Positions 37,796-49,794 of a DNA stretch of 64,000 nt are shown here, one piece after another. Position 1 is the first letter of the stretch. Every line of letters begins with the position of its first letter. The DNA is from Sphingomonas sp. M1-B02. Lineage in GTDB: Bacteria > Pseudomonadota > Alphaproteobacteria > Sphingomonadales > Sphingomonadaceae. Under the pieces are notes generated by a model that worked only from the letters and a program-made list of their open reading frames with translations, was not told the origin of the DNA and did no database searches. The position numbers and the translations under genes were made by a program. The stretch is from assembly GCF_026167525.1 (NCBI RefSeq), contig NZ_CP110679.1, forward strand, positions 372,001 to 436,000, read 5' to 3'.

Positions 37796-40700
37796 TTATG
37801 CCGCCACCGCGGTGACGCCTTCGAGGCGGTCTTCGAGTTCGTCGCTGGCGGCGTGGAGCGCCGCCAGGGTCGCCGCGTCGGGCGCCCAATATTGCCGGTC
37901 GCTCGCCTCGATCAGGCGATTGGCGACGCGGGCCGAAGCCTTGGGATTGAGCGTGGCGAGGCGTTCGCGCATCTCGGCGTCGAGCACATAGGTCTCGCTG
38001 ATCCGCTGATAGATCCAGGGGCTGACTTCGCCGGTCGTGGCGGACCAGCCCATCGTGTTGGTGACGTGCGCCTCGATGTTGCGGACGCCCTCGAAGCCGT
38101 GCTTGAGCATGCCTTCGTACCAGAGCGGATTGAGCATCCGGGTGCGGGTCTCGAGATCGACTTGCTCGGTGAGCGTGCGGACCTTGGTCGCGCCCTGGGT
38201 CGCATCCACGATGTAGATCGGGGCGCTGCTGCCCTTGGCCCGGGTGATCGAGCGGCTCATCCCGCCGAGCGCATCGACATAATGATCGATGTCGGTGACG
38301 CCGAGCTCGACCGAGTCGAGATTCTGATAAGCGAGATCGACGCCGGCGAGCGCGGTCTTGAACAAGTCGGCCTGGCGCGCGGGATTGCCGGTGCGGCCAT
38401 AGGCATAGCCTTTCTGGCGCTCGAACACTTCGGCGATTTCGTCGGGGTCGCTCCACGCGCCGTCGTCGATGAGCAGATTGACGTTGGCGCCGTACGATCC
38501 TTCGGCGTTGGAGAAGACGCGCAGCGCCGCGGTCTCGAAGTCGCAGTCATGCTTGGCGGCGTGCGCCAGGCTGTGCTTGCGGACGAAATTCTGGTCGAGC
38601 GGTTCGTCGGCGCAGGCGGCGAGCCAGGCGGCTTCGGCGATCATCCGCGTCTGGAGCGGCAGCAGGTCGCGAAAGATGCCCGAAAGCGTGACGACCACGT
38701 CGATCCGCGGGCGGCCGAGTTCGCCAAGCGGGATCAGTTCGGCGCCGGCGAGCCGGCCGAACCCGTCGAAGCGCGGCCGGGCGCCGATCAGCGCCAGCGC
38801 CTGGGCGATCTGGGTGCCTTCGGACTTGAGGTTGTCGGTGCCCCACAGCACCATCGCCAGCGTCTCGGGGAAGGGCGCGCCGGATCCGGTGTGCCGCGCG
38901 ATCAATTCCTCGGCCTGGCGCGTGCCTTGGTCACAAGCAAATGCGCCGGGGATGCGGAAGGGGTCGAAGCCGTGGATATTGCGCCCGGTCGGCAGCACCT
39001 TGGGATTGCGCAGCACGTCGCCGCCCGGCGCGGGGCGGACGAAGCCGGCATCGAGCGCATGGACCAGCGCATCGAGCTCTTCGTTCTCGACCGACAGATC
39101 GGCATCGGCGCCTGCCGCAATCATCTGCGCGCGCGTTTCTTCGGACATTGGCGCGCCGAGGACGTGGAGTCCGTGCGGGATCAGTTCGCGTTCGACTTCG
39201 TAGAGGCGCGCGGGGAGCGAGGCTATGTCCCACGCTCCGTCACCCTGAACTTGTTTCAGGGTCCATTCCTCCACCGGCGATGTCGTCGTTTGTGACGCGA
39301 TAGATGCTGAAACAAGTTCAGCATGACGGGGGGGAGCTGGGCTGAGGTCCAGTGCCTCCGCCGACGCGCGGATCATCGGCTCAAGCGCGGCGCGCTCGTC
39401 CTCGGATGGGGAGGAACGCCAGCGCTCGAGCAGTGCCTTGAGGTCGTTGAGACCCCTGTACAGACCGGCCTCGGCCAACGGGGGCGTGAGGTAGCTGACC
39501 AGGGTCGCGCCCGAGCGGCGCTTGGCGATCAGACCCTCGGAGGGGTTGTTGGCGGCGTAGAGGTAAATATTGGGCAGGTCCCCGATCAGCCGCTCTGGCC
39601 AGCAATCGCCGCTAAGGCCGGCCTGCTTGCCCGGCATGAATTCGAGCGCGCCATGCGTACCGAAATGGAGGACGGCGTGCGCGCCGAAATCTTCGCGCAG
39701 CCAGCGATAGAAGGCGCTGAACGCGTGGGTCGGGGTGAAGCGGCCCTCGAACAGCAGTCGCATCGGATCGCCTTCATAGCCGAAGGCGGGCTGGATGCCG
39801 ACGAAGACCTGGCCGAACTGCGCACCGAGGACGTGGATGGTGCCGCCGTCGCTCTGCTGCTTGCCCGGTGCGGGGCCCCATTGCGCTTCGATCTGGGCGA
39901 GGTGTGGCTCGCGGCGGACATGATCGTCGGCGGGGATGCGGGCGTGGACGTTGGCGTCGGCGCCGTAGCGCGCGGCATTGCCGTGGAGGACGGCCTCGCG
40001 CAGCGCATCAACGTCGGCGGGGACCGCGACTTCATAGCCTTCGGCCGAAAGCCGAGTCAGCGTGGCGTGGAGCGATTCCCACACCGCGAGGTGCGCGGCG
40101 GTGCCGGTTGCGCCGGCGTTGGGGGGGAAGTTGAACAGCACGATGGCCAGATTGCGTGAGGCCCGATCGGAGCGGCGCAGCGCGACCATCTTCGCGACCT
40201 TGCCGGCGAGCGCTTCGGCGCGCTCGGGGCAGCTCTGCATTGCGCGGGCCAGGCCCGATGCGGGGAATATGCAGCGCCGGCCGCATCCGGTGCAGGCCTC
40301 GCCCGAGCCGTCGGCGCGGCCGCCGAACACGCTGGGCAGCACCGCGCCGTCGAGCTCGGGGATCGCGACCATCATCGTCGCTTCGATCGGCAGCAGGCCC
40401 TGGCGGCTCGCACCCCATTGCTGGAGCGACTGGAACTCGATCGGGTGTGCCGAGACATAGGGTATGTCGAGCTGCGCCAGCGTGGTTTCGGCCGCTGCCG
40501 CATCGTTGTACGCTGGGCCGCCGACGAGGCTGAAGCCTGTCAGCGACACCACCGCATCGACGGTGGCGTGGCCGTCCTTGAGAAAGAATGCCTCGATCGC
40601 CGGGCGCGAGTCGAGCCCGCTGGCGAAGGCCGGGATGACGCGCAGCCCCCTGGCCTCCATCGCCGCGATCACGCCGTCATAATGGCCGGTATCGCGGCTG

Positions 40701-41452
40701 AGCAGATAGGAGCGCAGCATCAGCAGGCCGACGGTGCCGGCGGTGCCTGGCTTGGCGGGAAGGGCATCGACCTGCTCGACCATCCGTTCGGCGAGCTCGG
40801 GATGGTAGAGGCCGACTTCGGGATAGTCGCGCGGGGCTTCGGCGCGGGCGGCGTGGCCGGCGTAGCGATTGGCGAGCGCGCGGACCATGTTGACGACATT
40901 GTCGTCGCTGCCCGCCAGCCAATATTGCAGCGTGAGGAAATAAGCGCGGACGTCCTGCGCGGTGCCCGGGATGAAGCGCAGCATCTTGGGCAGGCGGCGC
41001 AGCATCTTCATCTGGCTCGCGCCCGCCGTCGCGCCGGGCTTGGACGAGCCGCGGAGGCGCTTGAGCAAGGCGAGGGGGCCCTTGGCGGGCTTGTCCATGC
41101 GATAGTCGCCGAGCCGGGTGAGCTTGACGACTTCGCTGCCCGACATCAGCCCGAGCATCGCCGCGCACTCCTCGCGCCGCGCCTCGAGCGCGGGCATCAC
41201 CGCGCGGATATGATCCTCGAGGAACAGCATCGTCGCGATGACGATGTCGCCGCGGGCGATGTCGGCGGTGCAACGGTCGAGCGCGCCGGCGTCGCGGTCC
41301 CAGTCGGCGGCGGCGTGAAAGCCGATCGTGATCGGCGAACCGTCGCTGGCGAATTGCGCGGCGGCGCGTTCAGCTGCTCCCGACAGATGGTTGTCGAGCG
41401 TGACGATCACGACGTGCAGGGGTTTCTGGGGGAGGGGCGCGCTACCGGGCAT
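37796..41452 (-). CDS. bchH: Magnesium chelatase subunit H, with in-frame repeat insertion
   Basis: Porphyrin-binding catalytic subunit of Mg-chelatase (1,218 aa). CobN/BchH signatures include [79 protein letters not shown] and [20 protein letters not shown]. The ATG at 41452 lies inside the last codons of bchB (11-nt overlap); longer frames upstream are bchB antisense. Residues about 709-739 ([31 protein letters not shown] in two parts) come from a 91-bp palindromic element inserted in frame between the [11 protein letters not shown] and the [19 protein letters not shown] regions. The enzyme otherwise looks intact. Confidence 0.94.
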   Translation of the reverse strand: MPGSAPLPQKPLHVVIVTLDNHLSGAAERAAAQFASDGSPITIGFHAAADWDRDAGALDRCTADIARGDIVIATMLFLEDHIRAVMPALEARREECAAMLGLMSGSEVVKLTRLGDYRMDKPAKGPLALLKRLRGSSKPGATAGASQMKMLRRLPKMLRFIPGTAQDVRAYFLTLQYWLAGSDDNVVNMVRALANRYAGHAARAEAPRDYPEVGLYHPELAERMVEQVDALPAKPGTAGTVGLLMLRSYLLSRDTGHYDGVIAAMEARGLRVIPAFASGLDSRPAIEAFFLKDGHATVDAVVSLTGFSLVGGPAYNDAAAAETTLAQLDIPYVSAHPIEFQSLQQWGASRQGLLPIEATMMVAIPELDGAVLPSVFGGRADGSGEACTGCGRRCIFPASGLARAMQSCPERAEALAGKVAKMVALRRSDRASRNLAIVLFNFPPNAGATGTAAHLAVWESLHATLTRLSAEGYEVAVPADVDALREAVLHGNAARYGADANVHARIPADDHVRREPHLAQIEAQWGPAPGKQQSDGGTIHVLGAQFGQVFVGIQPAFGYEGDPMRLLFEGRFTPTHAFSAFYRWLREDFGAHAVLHFGTHGALEFMPGKQAGLSGDCWPERLIGDLPNIYLYAANNPSEGLIAKRRSGATLVSYLTPPLAEAGLYRGLNDLKALLERWRSSPSEDERAALEPMIRASAEALDLSPAPPRHAELVSASIASQTTTSPVEEWTLKQVQGDGAWDIASLPARLYEVERELIPHGLHVLGAPMSEETRAQMIAAGADADLSVENEELDALVHALDAGFVRPAPGGDVLRNPKVLPTGRNIHGFDPFRIPGAFACDQGTRQAEELIARHTGSGAPFPETLAMVLWGTDNLKSEGTQIAQALALIGARPRFDGFGRLAGAELIPLGELGRPRIDVVVTLSGIFRDLLPLQTRMIAEAAWLAACADEPLDQNFVRKHSLAHAAKHDCDFETAALRVFSNAEGSYGANVNLLIDDGAWSDPDEIAEVFERQKGYAYGRTGNPARQADLFKTALAGVDLAYQNLDSVELGVTDIDHYVDALGGMSRSITRAKGSSAPIYIVDATQGATKVRTLTEQVDLETRTRMLNPLWYEGMLKHGFEGVRNIEAHVTNTMGWSATTGEVSPWIYQRISETYVLDAEMRERLATLNPKASARVANRLIEASDRQYWAPDAATLAALHAASDELEDRLEGVTAVAA
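39238..39328. repeat. Palindromic repeat element inside bchH (family B)
   Basis: Arms CGTCACCCTGAACTTGTTTC (39238 onward) and CTGAAACAAGTTCAGCATGA, ending at 39328 with CG, are near-perfect complements around a variable centre. Read on the bchH strand, the ends give RHAELVSAS and LKQVQGDG. Copies with these arms are, from general knowledge, widespread between genes in sphingomonads. It is unrelated in sequence to the bchD/bchB element. Confidence 0.85.
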
Positions 41453-43061
41453 AATGCGCCTTCGCGTCGTAGAGCGTGTCGAGCGTGATCGCGGTGAGGC
41501 CCTGTTCGGCGGCGTATTTCTCGGTGTTGCGGCGTGCCTTGCCGCGCACGAAGAAGGGGATTTTGAGCAGTTCTTTTTCGGCTTCGGGGGACCAGAAATC
41601 CTCCCCGGCACGGGGAGGGGGACCATGCGTAGCATGGTGGAGGGGGCTCTCCGCGGGCGAGTCCGTTTGTGGAGAGCCCCCTCCACCACCGACTTCGTCG
41701 GCGGTCCCCCTCCCCGTGCCGGGGAGGATAGAAGAAGAACCATGCCCCAGATGGCTCGCCCCGCTGGCGTCAGAAAATTCGAAATCGTCGCGGAACATCG
41801 TCAGCAGATGTTCCTCCAGACCCATCACCAGTGGGTGGACCCAGGTGTCGAACAGCACGTTGGCGCCCTCGAACCCCATTTGCGGCGAATAGCGTGCGGG
41901 GAAATCCTGGACGTGGACCGGTGCCGAGATCACTGCGCAGGGGATGCGCAACCGCTTGGCGATGTGGCGCTCCATCTGGGTGCCGAGCACCAGTTCGGGC
42001 TGGAGCGCCTGGATCGCCTCCTCGACTTCGAGATAGTCGTCGGTGATCAGCGGCTCGACGCCGTAGCGCACGGCGGCTTCGCGCAGGTCGCGGGCGAATT
42101 CGCGGTTGTAGCAGCCCAGGCCGACGACCTCGAAGCCGAGCTCGTCGCGGGCCACGCGGGCGGCGGCGATGGCGTGGCTCGCGTCGCCGAAAATGAAGAC
42201 GCGCTTGCCCGTCAGATATGTCGAGTCGACCGAGCGGCTCCACCAGGGCAGGTTCGAGGTATCGAGCGCCGCCGATGCGTCGATCCCGGCTATCTCCGCG
42301 ACCTCGGCGATGAAGTCACGCGTTGCTCCATGGCCGATCGGCACGGTGCGCACGGTCTTCTGGCCGAAGGTCTTCTCCAGCCAGCGCACCGCGGTGTCGC
42401 CGATCTCGGGGTAGAGGAGGATGTTGAAGTCCGCCGCGCCGATCGTCGCGATATCGGCGGGCGAGGCGCCGAGCGGGGCGACCAGGTGTACATCGACGCC
42501 GAGCGTGTCGAGCAGGCGGGTGATCTCGATCACGTCGTCGCGGTGGCGGAAGCCGAGTGCCGTCGGGCCGAGCAAATTGGCGCACGGGCGGCGGCCTTCG
42601 CGCGGGGCAGGGCGGGCACTCTTGTCGGCGAGGGTGCGGACGAGCTGGTAGAAGGTCTCGGCCGCGCCCCAATTCTCCTTGCGCTGATAGCTCGGCAGCT
42701 CGAGCGCGATGACCGGGCAGGGCAGGCCCATCGCCTGCGCCATGCCGGCGGGATCGTCCTGGATCAGCTCGGCGGTGCACGAAGCGCCGACCAGCATTGC
42801 CTGGGGGCGGAAGCGGGCATAGGCCTCACGCGTCGCGGTCTGGAACAGCTCGGCGGTATCCTTGCCGAGGTCGCGCGCCTGGAAGGTGGTGTAGGTGACC
42901 GGCGGGCGCTTGGACGCCCGCTCGATCATCGTGAACAGCAGGTCGGCATAGGTGTCGCCCTGCGGCGCGTGGAGGACATAATGGACGCCCTCCATCGCTG
43001 TCGCGACTCGCATCGCCCCGACATGCGGCGGTCCCTCATAGGTCCAGACGGTCAGCTGCAT
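41442..43061 (-). CDS. bchB: Light-independent protochlorophyllide reductase subunit B, with in-frame repeat insertion
   Basis: Catalytic subunit that forms the NB component with BchN (539 aa). Asp36 in [10 protein letters not shown] corresponds to the known unusual cluster ligand; further conserved segments are [20 protein letters not shown] and [20 protein letters not shown]. The C-terminal [15 protein letters not shown] domain is normal, but residues about 445-488 between the core and that domain ([16 protein letters not shown] ... [17 protein letters not shown]) are encoded by a palindromic element, making the protein roughly 40 residues longer than expected. It starts 4 nt after bchN; its end overlaps bchH. 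Confidence 0.94.
   Translation of the reverse strand: MQLTVWTYEGPPHVGAMRVATAMEGVHYVLHAPQGDTYADLLFTMIERASKRPPVTYTTFQARDLGKDTAELFQTATREAYARFRPQAMLVGASCTAELIQDDPAGMAQAMGLPCPVIALELPSYQRKENWGAAETFYQLVRTLADKSARPAPREGRRPCANLLGPTALGFRHRDDVIEITRLLDTLGVDVHLVAPLGASPADIATIGAADFNILLYPEIGDTAVRWLEKTFGQKTVRTVPIGHGATRDFIAEVAEIAGIDASAALDTSNLPWWSRSVDSTYLTGKRVFIFGDASHAIAAARVARDELGFEVVGLGCYNREFARDLREAAVRYGVEPLITDDYLEVEEAIQALQPELVLGTQMERHIAKRLRIPCAVISAPVHVQDFPARYSPQMGFEGANVLFDTWVHPLVMGLEEHLLTMFRDDFEFSDASGASHLGHGSSSILPGTGRGTADEVGGGGGSPQTDSPAESPLHHATHGPPPRAGEDFWSPEAEKELLKIPFFVRGKARRNTEKYAAEQGLTAITLDTLYDAKAHYAR
41599..41728. repeat. Palindromic repeat element inside bchB (family A)
   Basis: Perfect 26-bp outer inverted repeat: TCCTCCCCGGCACGGGGAGG continued by GGGACC (41599-41624), matched by its complement at 41703-41728. 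A nested perfect 17-bp pair is built on GGTGGAGGGGGCTCTCC and its complement. Same family as the element in bchD; the outer arms differ at one base. There is no ORF of its own and no transposase nearby. Confidence 0.9.
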
Positions 43062-43065
43062 CGCC

Positions 43066-44874
<1,809 letters not shown>

Positions 44875-44921
44875 CTAGCCATTGCCCCAATGCACAAAGA
44901 CTAGGCCAACCTTCGGCAAAG

Positions 44922-44955
44922 TGTCAATTAAAACTGACGTCCAAACTATTTGACA
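44922..44955. promoter_or_regulatory. Double PpsR/CrtJ-type operator between bchF and ppaA
   Basis: TGT-N12-ACGT-N12-ACA: two overlapping 18-bp sites (44922-44939 as TGT-N12-ACG, 44938-44955 as CGT-N12-ACA) that share the central ACGT and form one symmetrical unit. The left site covers the bchF -35 hexamer. It is placed to control both the bchF operon and the divergent ppaA-ppsR genes. Confidence 0.65.
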
Positions 44956-45113
44956 CATGTTGCAGTGCGGTGGTTCTTTGCGGTTGTAAGCGGGCCGGAA
45001 ATGATCCTATGCTCGCGACTCGATGGAGCCAGCCAATAAGGCGGCGCATCCTGTGATCGGGCGTATCACTGACCAGTCCGCAAGGCCTGGCCCGAACGGG
45101 GAGGGGCATCGAT

Positions 45114-46025
45114 ATGCCGTCGCTGATGCGATCTGCCAGAGGTGTTCCGACCGACGACGGCGGCATGCTGACTCGCAACTGGCGACGCAGTGACGACAGT
45201 CTTTCCGCTTTCCGATCGCGGGTCGATCTGGACGATAGCCGATCGCTCACGACACTGATCGAAAGCGAGATCATTCCGCGCCTGATGGTGGCGCACGCAA
45301 CCGATCTGGAGCCCCCGGCCGCGGAGATCGAGGAGAGCGGCGTCACGATCGACCCTGCCGAGGTCGAGGCGCTCGCGCCGATGGCTTTGCAGGTCGAGGC
45401 AGACGTGCTTCTGGCGCATGTCGAGCGAATCCTCTCGCGCGGCGTCTCGGTCGACACGGTCATGGTGGATTTGCTCGCGCCGGCGGCTCGGCTGCTGGGC
45501 GAATATTGGGAAGATGATCGCTGCGATTTCATCGACGTGACGATGGGCTTGTGGCGTCTGCAGGAAATCGTCCACGAGATCGCCACGCCCGCCTCGCCGA
45601 AGCGCATCGGCGCCGGCGGCAGCAGCAGTGCGCTGTTCGCGTCCATGCCGGGCGACGGCCACAGCTTTGGTACCGTCGTGATCGAGGAAGTCTTTCGCCG
45701 CGACGGCTGGGAGACCGACCGCCTCAGCGACGCGACCACGCCCGACTTGCTCAAGCGGGTCTCCGCCGGCTGGTTCGACCTCATCGGATTGACGATCAGT
45801 TGCGACTGCCATATTGCCGAACTGCCTTCGCTTATTGCTGCAATGCGAAACGTTTCCAGGAATCCGCGTGCATGCGTTATGGTCGGGGGCAGAGTTTTCG
45901 CTGCGAACCCTGATCTCGCGCGGCAAATTGGAGCTGATGGAACCGCCCGCGATGCAAAAGTTGCTCTCAAAATGGCCACGTCGCTGGTGCGTGAGCGAGC
46001 CCGGGAGGCCGCGCACTACCGTTGA
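45114..46025 (+). CDS. ppaA: PpaA/AerR-type antirepressor with B12-binding (SCHIC) domain
   Basis: A 303-aa regulator. The first ~100 residues are helical; the rest is a cobalamin-binding-like Rossmann domain (TVVIEEVFRRDGWETDRLSD, GWFDLIGLTISCDCHIAELP, CVMVGGRVFAANPDLARQIG). Homologues next to ppsR (AerR, PpaA) antagonise or modulate PpsR/CrtJ using vitamin B12 or heme as light or redox cofactor. The start at 45114 is preceded by GGGGAGGGG; a second start is at codon 18. Divergent from bchF and just upstream of ppsR. Confidence 0.9.
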   Translation: MPSLMRSARGVPTDDGGMLTRNWRRSDDSLSAFRSRVDLDDSRSLTTLIESEIIPRLMVAHATDLEPPAAEIEESGVTIDPAEVEALAPMALQVEADVLLAHVERILSRGVSVDTVMVDLLAPAARLLGEYWEDDRCDFIDVTMGLWRLQEIVHEIATPASPKRIGAGGSSSALFASMPGDGHSFGTVVIEEVFRRDGWETDRLSDATTPDLLKRVSAGWFDLIGLTISCDCHIAELPSLIAAMRNVSRNPRACVMVGGRVFAANPDLARQIGADGTARDAKVALKMATSLVRERAREAAHYR

Positions 46026-46058
46026 GGTCATCCCTTTCGCGGAGCTTGACGATCTTCG

Positions 46059-47492
46059 ATGAACAAGCTTGCAGCCCATACACGCAACGCGGCTTTCGCT
46101 ATTGCCGGAACGACCCCGGGATCGTTGTCCGCCAGCACTGCGGCATCGTTGCTCGCCGCGGTCGGCGACCTGACGATCATCCTGACGGCTGAGGGCGTGG
46201 TCCTCGATGTCGCGATCGCCCAGGGCGAATTGCTTGGCCACGGCTTCGACGCGTGGGTCGGTGGCAGGTGGATCGATACGGTGACGGTGGAGAGCCGGAC
46301 CAAGGTTCGCGAGATGCTTGACGCCGCGTCCGAACCCGGTGGGAACCAGCGCTGGCGCCAGATCAACCACAGCGTCGCAGGCGGCGACGTGCCCGTCCGT
46401 TACCTGGTGATGGCGCTGGGTGACAGTAGCCGGCTGATCGCGATCGGTCGCGACATGCGCGGCGCTGCTGCAATGCAGCAACAATTGCTGCGCACTCAGC
46501 AGTCGCTGGAACGCGATTATATCCGGCTGCGGCAGGTCGAGACGCGTTACCGGATGCTGTTCGATATCGCATCCGAGCCGGTGCTTATCGTCGACGCCCA
46601 GACCCGTCTCATCCGCGAAGCAAACCCTGCCGCGCATCGCATGCTCGATCTGGCCGACGGCGCGCTTGCCGGCACCCCGGTCAATGCGATCGTGGAAGCC
46701 GATGACCGGGATAATTTCATCGCCCATCTCGGCGCGGCCGAAGTCGCGGACTATATCGCGCCGGTCACCCTGCGGCTGCGCGATCGCCGCGGTCCGGCGC
46801 GCATCTCGGCGCAATTGTTTCGCGAATCGCGCGTTCCGCTGATGCTGGTGCGCGCGCTGCCGGTGGACGCGGCGAGCCCGGGGGATCGCCACCAGGCGAC
46901 GCTGAGCGAGGTAGTCGAGCGCATGCCCGACGCCTTCGTCCTCGCCGATCGCGATTTCAATATTCTGACCGCCAACGCCGCCTTCGTCGAACTGACCGAA
47001 ATGCCCTCGGCCGAACGTGTCACCGGCGCCAAGCTCGCGACATGGCTCGGCCGTCCCGGCATCGATCTCGATCTGATCCGTGGGCAATTGCGCGAACATG
47101 GCACCGTGCGCAACGTCGCGACGATCCTGCGCGGATCGGCGGGCGGGCAGGAAGAGGTCGAGGTTTCGGGCGTCGTTGCCCCGACGGCCAATGGCGAATG
47201 CTACGGCTTCACCATTCGCAATGTCGCTCGCCGGATGCGCGACCTGCCTCCGGCGCCGCGCGATGTCCCGCGTTCGGTGGAGCAGCTGACCGAACTGGTC
47301 GGCCGGACGTCGCTCAAGGAAATCGTTCGCGAATCGACCGACTTGATCGAGCGGCTCTGCATCGAAGCGGCGCTTGAATATACGTCGAACAATCGTGCGT
47401 CCGCGGCCGAAATCCTCGGGGTCAGCCGGCAGAGCCTCTATTCCAAGATGCATCGGCATGGCCTGGGCAATCTGGTTCCCGACTCCAACTGA
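46059..47492 (+). CDS. ppsR: Photosynthesis gene repressor PpsR/CrtJ
   Basis: PAS-PAS-HTH repressor of photosynthesis genes (477 aa). It has an N-terminal domain, a glutamine-rich linker helix (AAAMQQQLLRTQQSLERDYI), PAS domains (about 165-270 with YRMLFDIASEPVLIVDAQTR, and about 285-395 with VVERMPDAFVLADRDFNILT), and a C-terminal Fis-type helix-turn-helix (NRASAAEILGVSRQSLYSKM). Cys434, in the helix just before the HTH (IERLCIEAALEY), matches the redox-active cysteine of Rhodobacter PpsR, so thiol-based oxygen sensing is possible. Its predicted sites, TGT-N12-ACA, occur at several promoters of this window. Confidence 0.95.
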   Translation: MNKLAAHTRNAAFAIAGTTPGSLSASTAASLLAAVGDLTIILTAEGVVLDVAIAQGELLGHGFDAWVGGRWIDTVTVESRTKVREMLDAASEPGGNQRWRQINHSVAGGDVPVRYLVMALGDSSRLIAIGRDMRGAAAMQQQLLRTQQSLERDYIRLRQVETRYRMLFDIASEPVLIVDAQTRLIREANPAAHRMLDLADGALAGTPVNAIVEADDRDNFIAHLGAAEVADYIAPVTLRLRDRRGPARISAQLFRESRVPLMLVRALPVDAASPGDRHQATLSEVVERMPDAFVLADRDFNILTANAAFVELTEMPSAERVTGAKLATWLGRPGIDLDLIRGQLREHGTVRNVATILRGSAGGQEEVEVSGVVAPTANGECYGFTIRNVARRMRDLPPAPRDVPRSVEQLTELVGRTSLKEIVRESTDLIERLCIEAALEYTSNNRASAAEILGVSRQSLYSKMHRHGLGNLVPDSN

Positions 47493-47510
47493 CCGGCGCC
47501 CGGCCGGGTA

Positions 47511-47528
47511 TGTCAATTTGGTTTGACG
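47511..47528. promoter_or_regulatory. Candidate PpsR/CrtJ operator upstream of bchG
   Basis: TGT-N12-ACG (TGTCAATTTGGTTTGACG), one base off TGT-N12-ACA, beginning 19 bp after the ppsR stop and 30 bp before bchG. Its right half gives TTGACG, a -35-like box, with TAGCCT 17 nt further on. Confidence 0.6.
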
Positions 47529-47557
47529 ATCTGCAGTGTCATGCCTAGCCTTCGGGC

Positions 47558-48466
47558 ATGGATCGATCGCTCTCCAGCAGAAGCCCGGCCCCGATCCCGG
47601 CGGCGCGGGATGTCCTAGAACTTCTAAAGCCGATCACCTGGTTCCCCCCGATGTGGGCGTTCATGTGCGGCGTGGTCTCGTCGGGCGTACCGATCGCCGA
47701 TCGCTGGCCCTTCCTGATCGCGGGCGTGCTCCTGACCGGGCCGCTGGTGTGCGGCACTTCTCAGGCGATCAACGACTGGTTCGACCGCGACGTCGACGCG
47801 ATCAACGAACCGGGTCGGCCGATCCCGTCGGGCCGAATCGGCGGCAATTGGGGGCTGCGGATCGCCATTGCCGGGACAATATTGTCGCTGGCGCTGGCCG
47901 CGGTGACCGGGCCATGGGTGTTGGCCGCGACCTGCCTCGGCCTGCTCTGCGCCTGGGGCTACAGCGCGCCGCCGTTCCGGTTCAAGGTAAGCGGCATCTG
48001 GGGCCCGGCCGTGGTTGCGCTGACCTATGAAGGCCTGACCTGGTTCACCGGCGCGAGCGTGATGGCCGGCGCGCTGCCGTCCGTCCCGGTGCTCATCATT
48101 CTCGCGCTCTATAGTTTCGGCGCGCACGGCATCATGACGCTCAACGATTTCAAGGCGGTCGAGGGCGATCGTGCCACCGGGTTGCGCTCGCTGCCGGTGG
48201 TGCTCGGCGTCGATCGCGCCGCGCGGCTCGCCTGCGCGGTGATGGCACTGCCGCAGTTCGTGGTCGTGGCGTTACTCGCGACGTGGGGACATTCGGTCGC
48301 GGCGGCGATCGTCGCAGCACTGCTGGCAGGCCAGTTGATCCTGATGCGGCGCCTTCTCAGCGATCCCCGTACCCACACTCCCTGGTACAATGCGACCGGG
48401 ACGACGCTGTACGTGTTCGGGATGCTCGCGTCGGCATTCGGGCTGGGCGGGGTAATGGGGCTATGA
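47558..48466 (+). CDS. bchG: Bacteriochlorophyll synthase (geranylgeranyl/phytyl transferase)
   Basis: UbiA-family prenyltransferase (302 aa, about nine helices) that esterifies bacteriochlorophyllide with the isoprenoid tail. Start region LELLKPITWFPPMWAFMCGV, Asp-rich motif QAINDWFDRDVDAINEPGRP and second motif NDFKAVEGDRATGLRSLPVV. The stop overlaps the pucC-like gene as ATGA. Confidence 0.95.
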   Translation: MDRSLSSRSPAPIPAARDVLELLKPITWFPPMWAFMCGVVSSGVPIADRWPFLIAGVLLTGPLVCGTSQAINDWFDRDVDAINEPGRPIPSGRIGGNWGLRIAIAGTILSLALAAVTGPWVLAATCLGLLCAWGYSAPPFRFKVSGIWGPAVVALTYEGLTWFTGASVMAGALPSVPVLIILALYSFGAHGIMTLNDFKAVEGDRATGLRSLPVVLGVDRAARLACAVMALPQFVVVALLATWGHSVAAAIVAALLAGQLILMRRLLSDPRTHTPWYNATGTTLYVFGMLASAFGLGGVMGL

Positions 48467-49794
48467 CCTCCGCGTCGCTTGGCTGGCTCGGCATCGTCCG
48501 GCTCGGCTTGGTGCAGAGTGCGATCGGGGCGATCGTGATGCTGGCAACATCGTTGCTCAATCGGGTGATGGTCGTCGAATATGCGCTCCCCGCGGCGCTC
48601 CCAGCCGGGCTGGTCGCCTGGCATTACGCCGTCCAGCTTTCGCGGCCCATGTGGGGCCACGGCTCGGATCGCGGGCGGCGGCGGACGCCGTGGATCCTGC
48701 TCGGCATGGCGATCCTGGCGCTGGGCGCGGTGCTGGCGATAGACGCGGTAAGCCTGCTCGCGACGGGCTCGGCATGGGGGTATGCGCTGGCCCTAGTCGC
48801 TTTCACGATGATCGGCGCCGGGGTCGGCGCGGCGGGCACGTCGCTGCTGGCATTGCTCGCGACATGCGTCGCACCCGAACGCCGGGCGGCGGCGGCATCG
48901 ATCACCTGGATCATGATGATCGCGGGCATCGTCGTCACAGCGGGAGTTGCGGGCGCGCTGATCGATCCCTTCTCGCTGCCGCGGCTGGCGACCGTAGGGA
49001 GCGCAGTTGCAGGCGGGGCATTCCTGCTGGCGATCGTCGCGGTGTGGGGCGTCGAGGGCGAGCGCGCAGGCCCGGCGCCCGGGCCTGCGCCCCCCGTCGC
49101 GCCGGCTTCCGATTTCGCCACTGCGCTGCGCGAGATATGGTCCGACGAAGAGGCTCGCCGCTTTACCATCTTCGTGTTCCTGTCGATGTGCGCTTATTCG
49201 ATGCAGGATCTGATCCTAGAGCCCTTTGCCGGGCTGCTGTTCGACTATAGCCCCGGGCAATCGACCCAGCTGTCCGGCATCCAGCATGCCGGGGTGCTTG
49301 CCGGGATGGTATTGGTCGGTGTCGGCGGGAGTGCCTTTGGTGGGCGCAGCGCTGCGGGTTTGCGGCGGTGGATCGTCGGCGGCTGCATCGGCTCGGCGCT
49401 GGCGCTTGTCGGCCTCGCCATGGCGGCGCAGGCCGGCCCGGTATGGCCGCTGGCCGCCAATATTGCGATGTTGGGCTTCGCCAACGGGGTGTTCGCAGTA
49501 GCGGCGATCAGCACGATGATGGCGCTGGCGGGGGGCGGCAAGGCCAGCCCCAGCGGAGGTCGCGAAGGCATTCGCATGGGTGTGTGGGGCGCGGCGCAGG
49601 CGGTCGCGTTCGGGCTGGGCGGCCTGATCGGCGCGGTCGGCGTCGATGCAGGGCGCGCGCTGATCGGCTCTACGCCACAGACCTTCACCCTCGTTTTCGG
49701 GCTCGAATCGCTTCTGTTCCTCGCCGCCGCGTCGGTCGCCCGTCGCGCACCCTCGCGCGTCGCGCGGCGCGCTTGGACCGGCAGCCCGGCATGA
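48463..49794 (+). CDS. BCH/PucC family transporter-like protein (second copy)
   Basis: A 443-aa, twelve-helix MFS-type protein of the same family as LhaA (LGIVRLGLVQSAIGAIVMLA, then TSLLNRVMVVEYALPAALPA; MCAYSMQDLILEPFAGLLFD). Located between bchG and bchP in many PGCs, where it is often called bch2 or orf428. Possibly moves or shields newly made bacteriochlorophyll for antenna assembly; the direct substrate is unproven. Overlaps both neighbours as ATGA. Confidence 0.88.
   Translation: MTSASLGWLGIVRLGLVQSAIGAIVMLATSLLNRVMVVEYALPAALPAGLVAWHYAVQLSRPMWGHGSDRGRRRTPWILLGMAILALGAVLAIDAVSLLATGSAWGYALALVAFTMIGAGVGAAGTSLLALLATCVAPERRAAAASITWIMMIAGIVVTAGVAGALIDPFSLPRLATVGSAVAGGAFLLAIVAVWGVEGERAGPAPGPAPPVAPASDFATALREIWSDEEARRFTIFVFLSMCAYSMQDLILEPFAGLLFDYSPGQSTQLSGIQHAGVLAGMVLVGVGGSAFGGRSAAGLRRWIVGGCIGSALALVGLAMAAQAGPVWPLAANIAMLGFANGVFAVAAISTMMALAGGGKASPSGGREGIRMGVWGAAQAVAFGLGGLIGAVGVDAGRALIGSTPQTFTLVFGLESLLFLAAASVARRAPSRVARRAWTGSPA

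Noticed and set aside
41599..41728. Insertion sequence or transposon in bchB
   Set aside because: Only 130 bp, no transposase and no room for one; it is a small palindromic repeat.
41453..41743. Upstream extension of bchH
   Set aside because: The added residues are the antisense/out-of-frame reading of the bchB repeat element; conserved BchH sequence begins at 41452.
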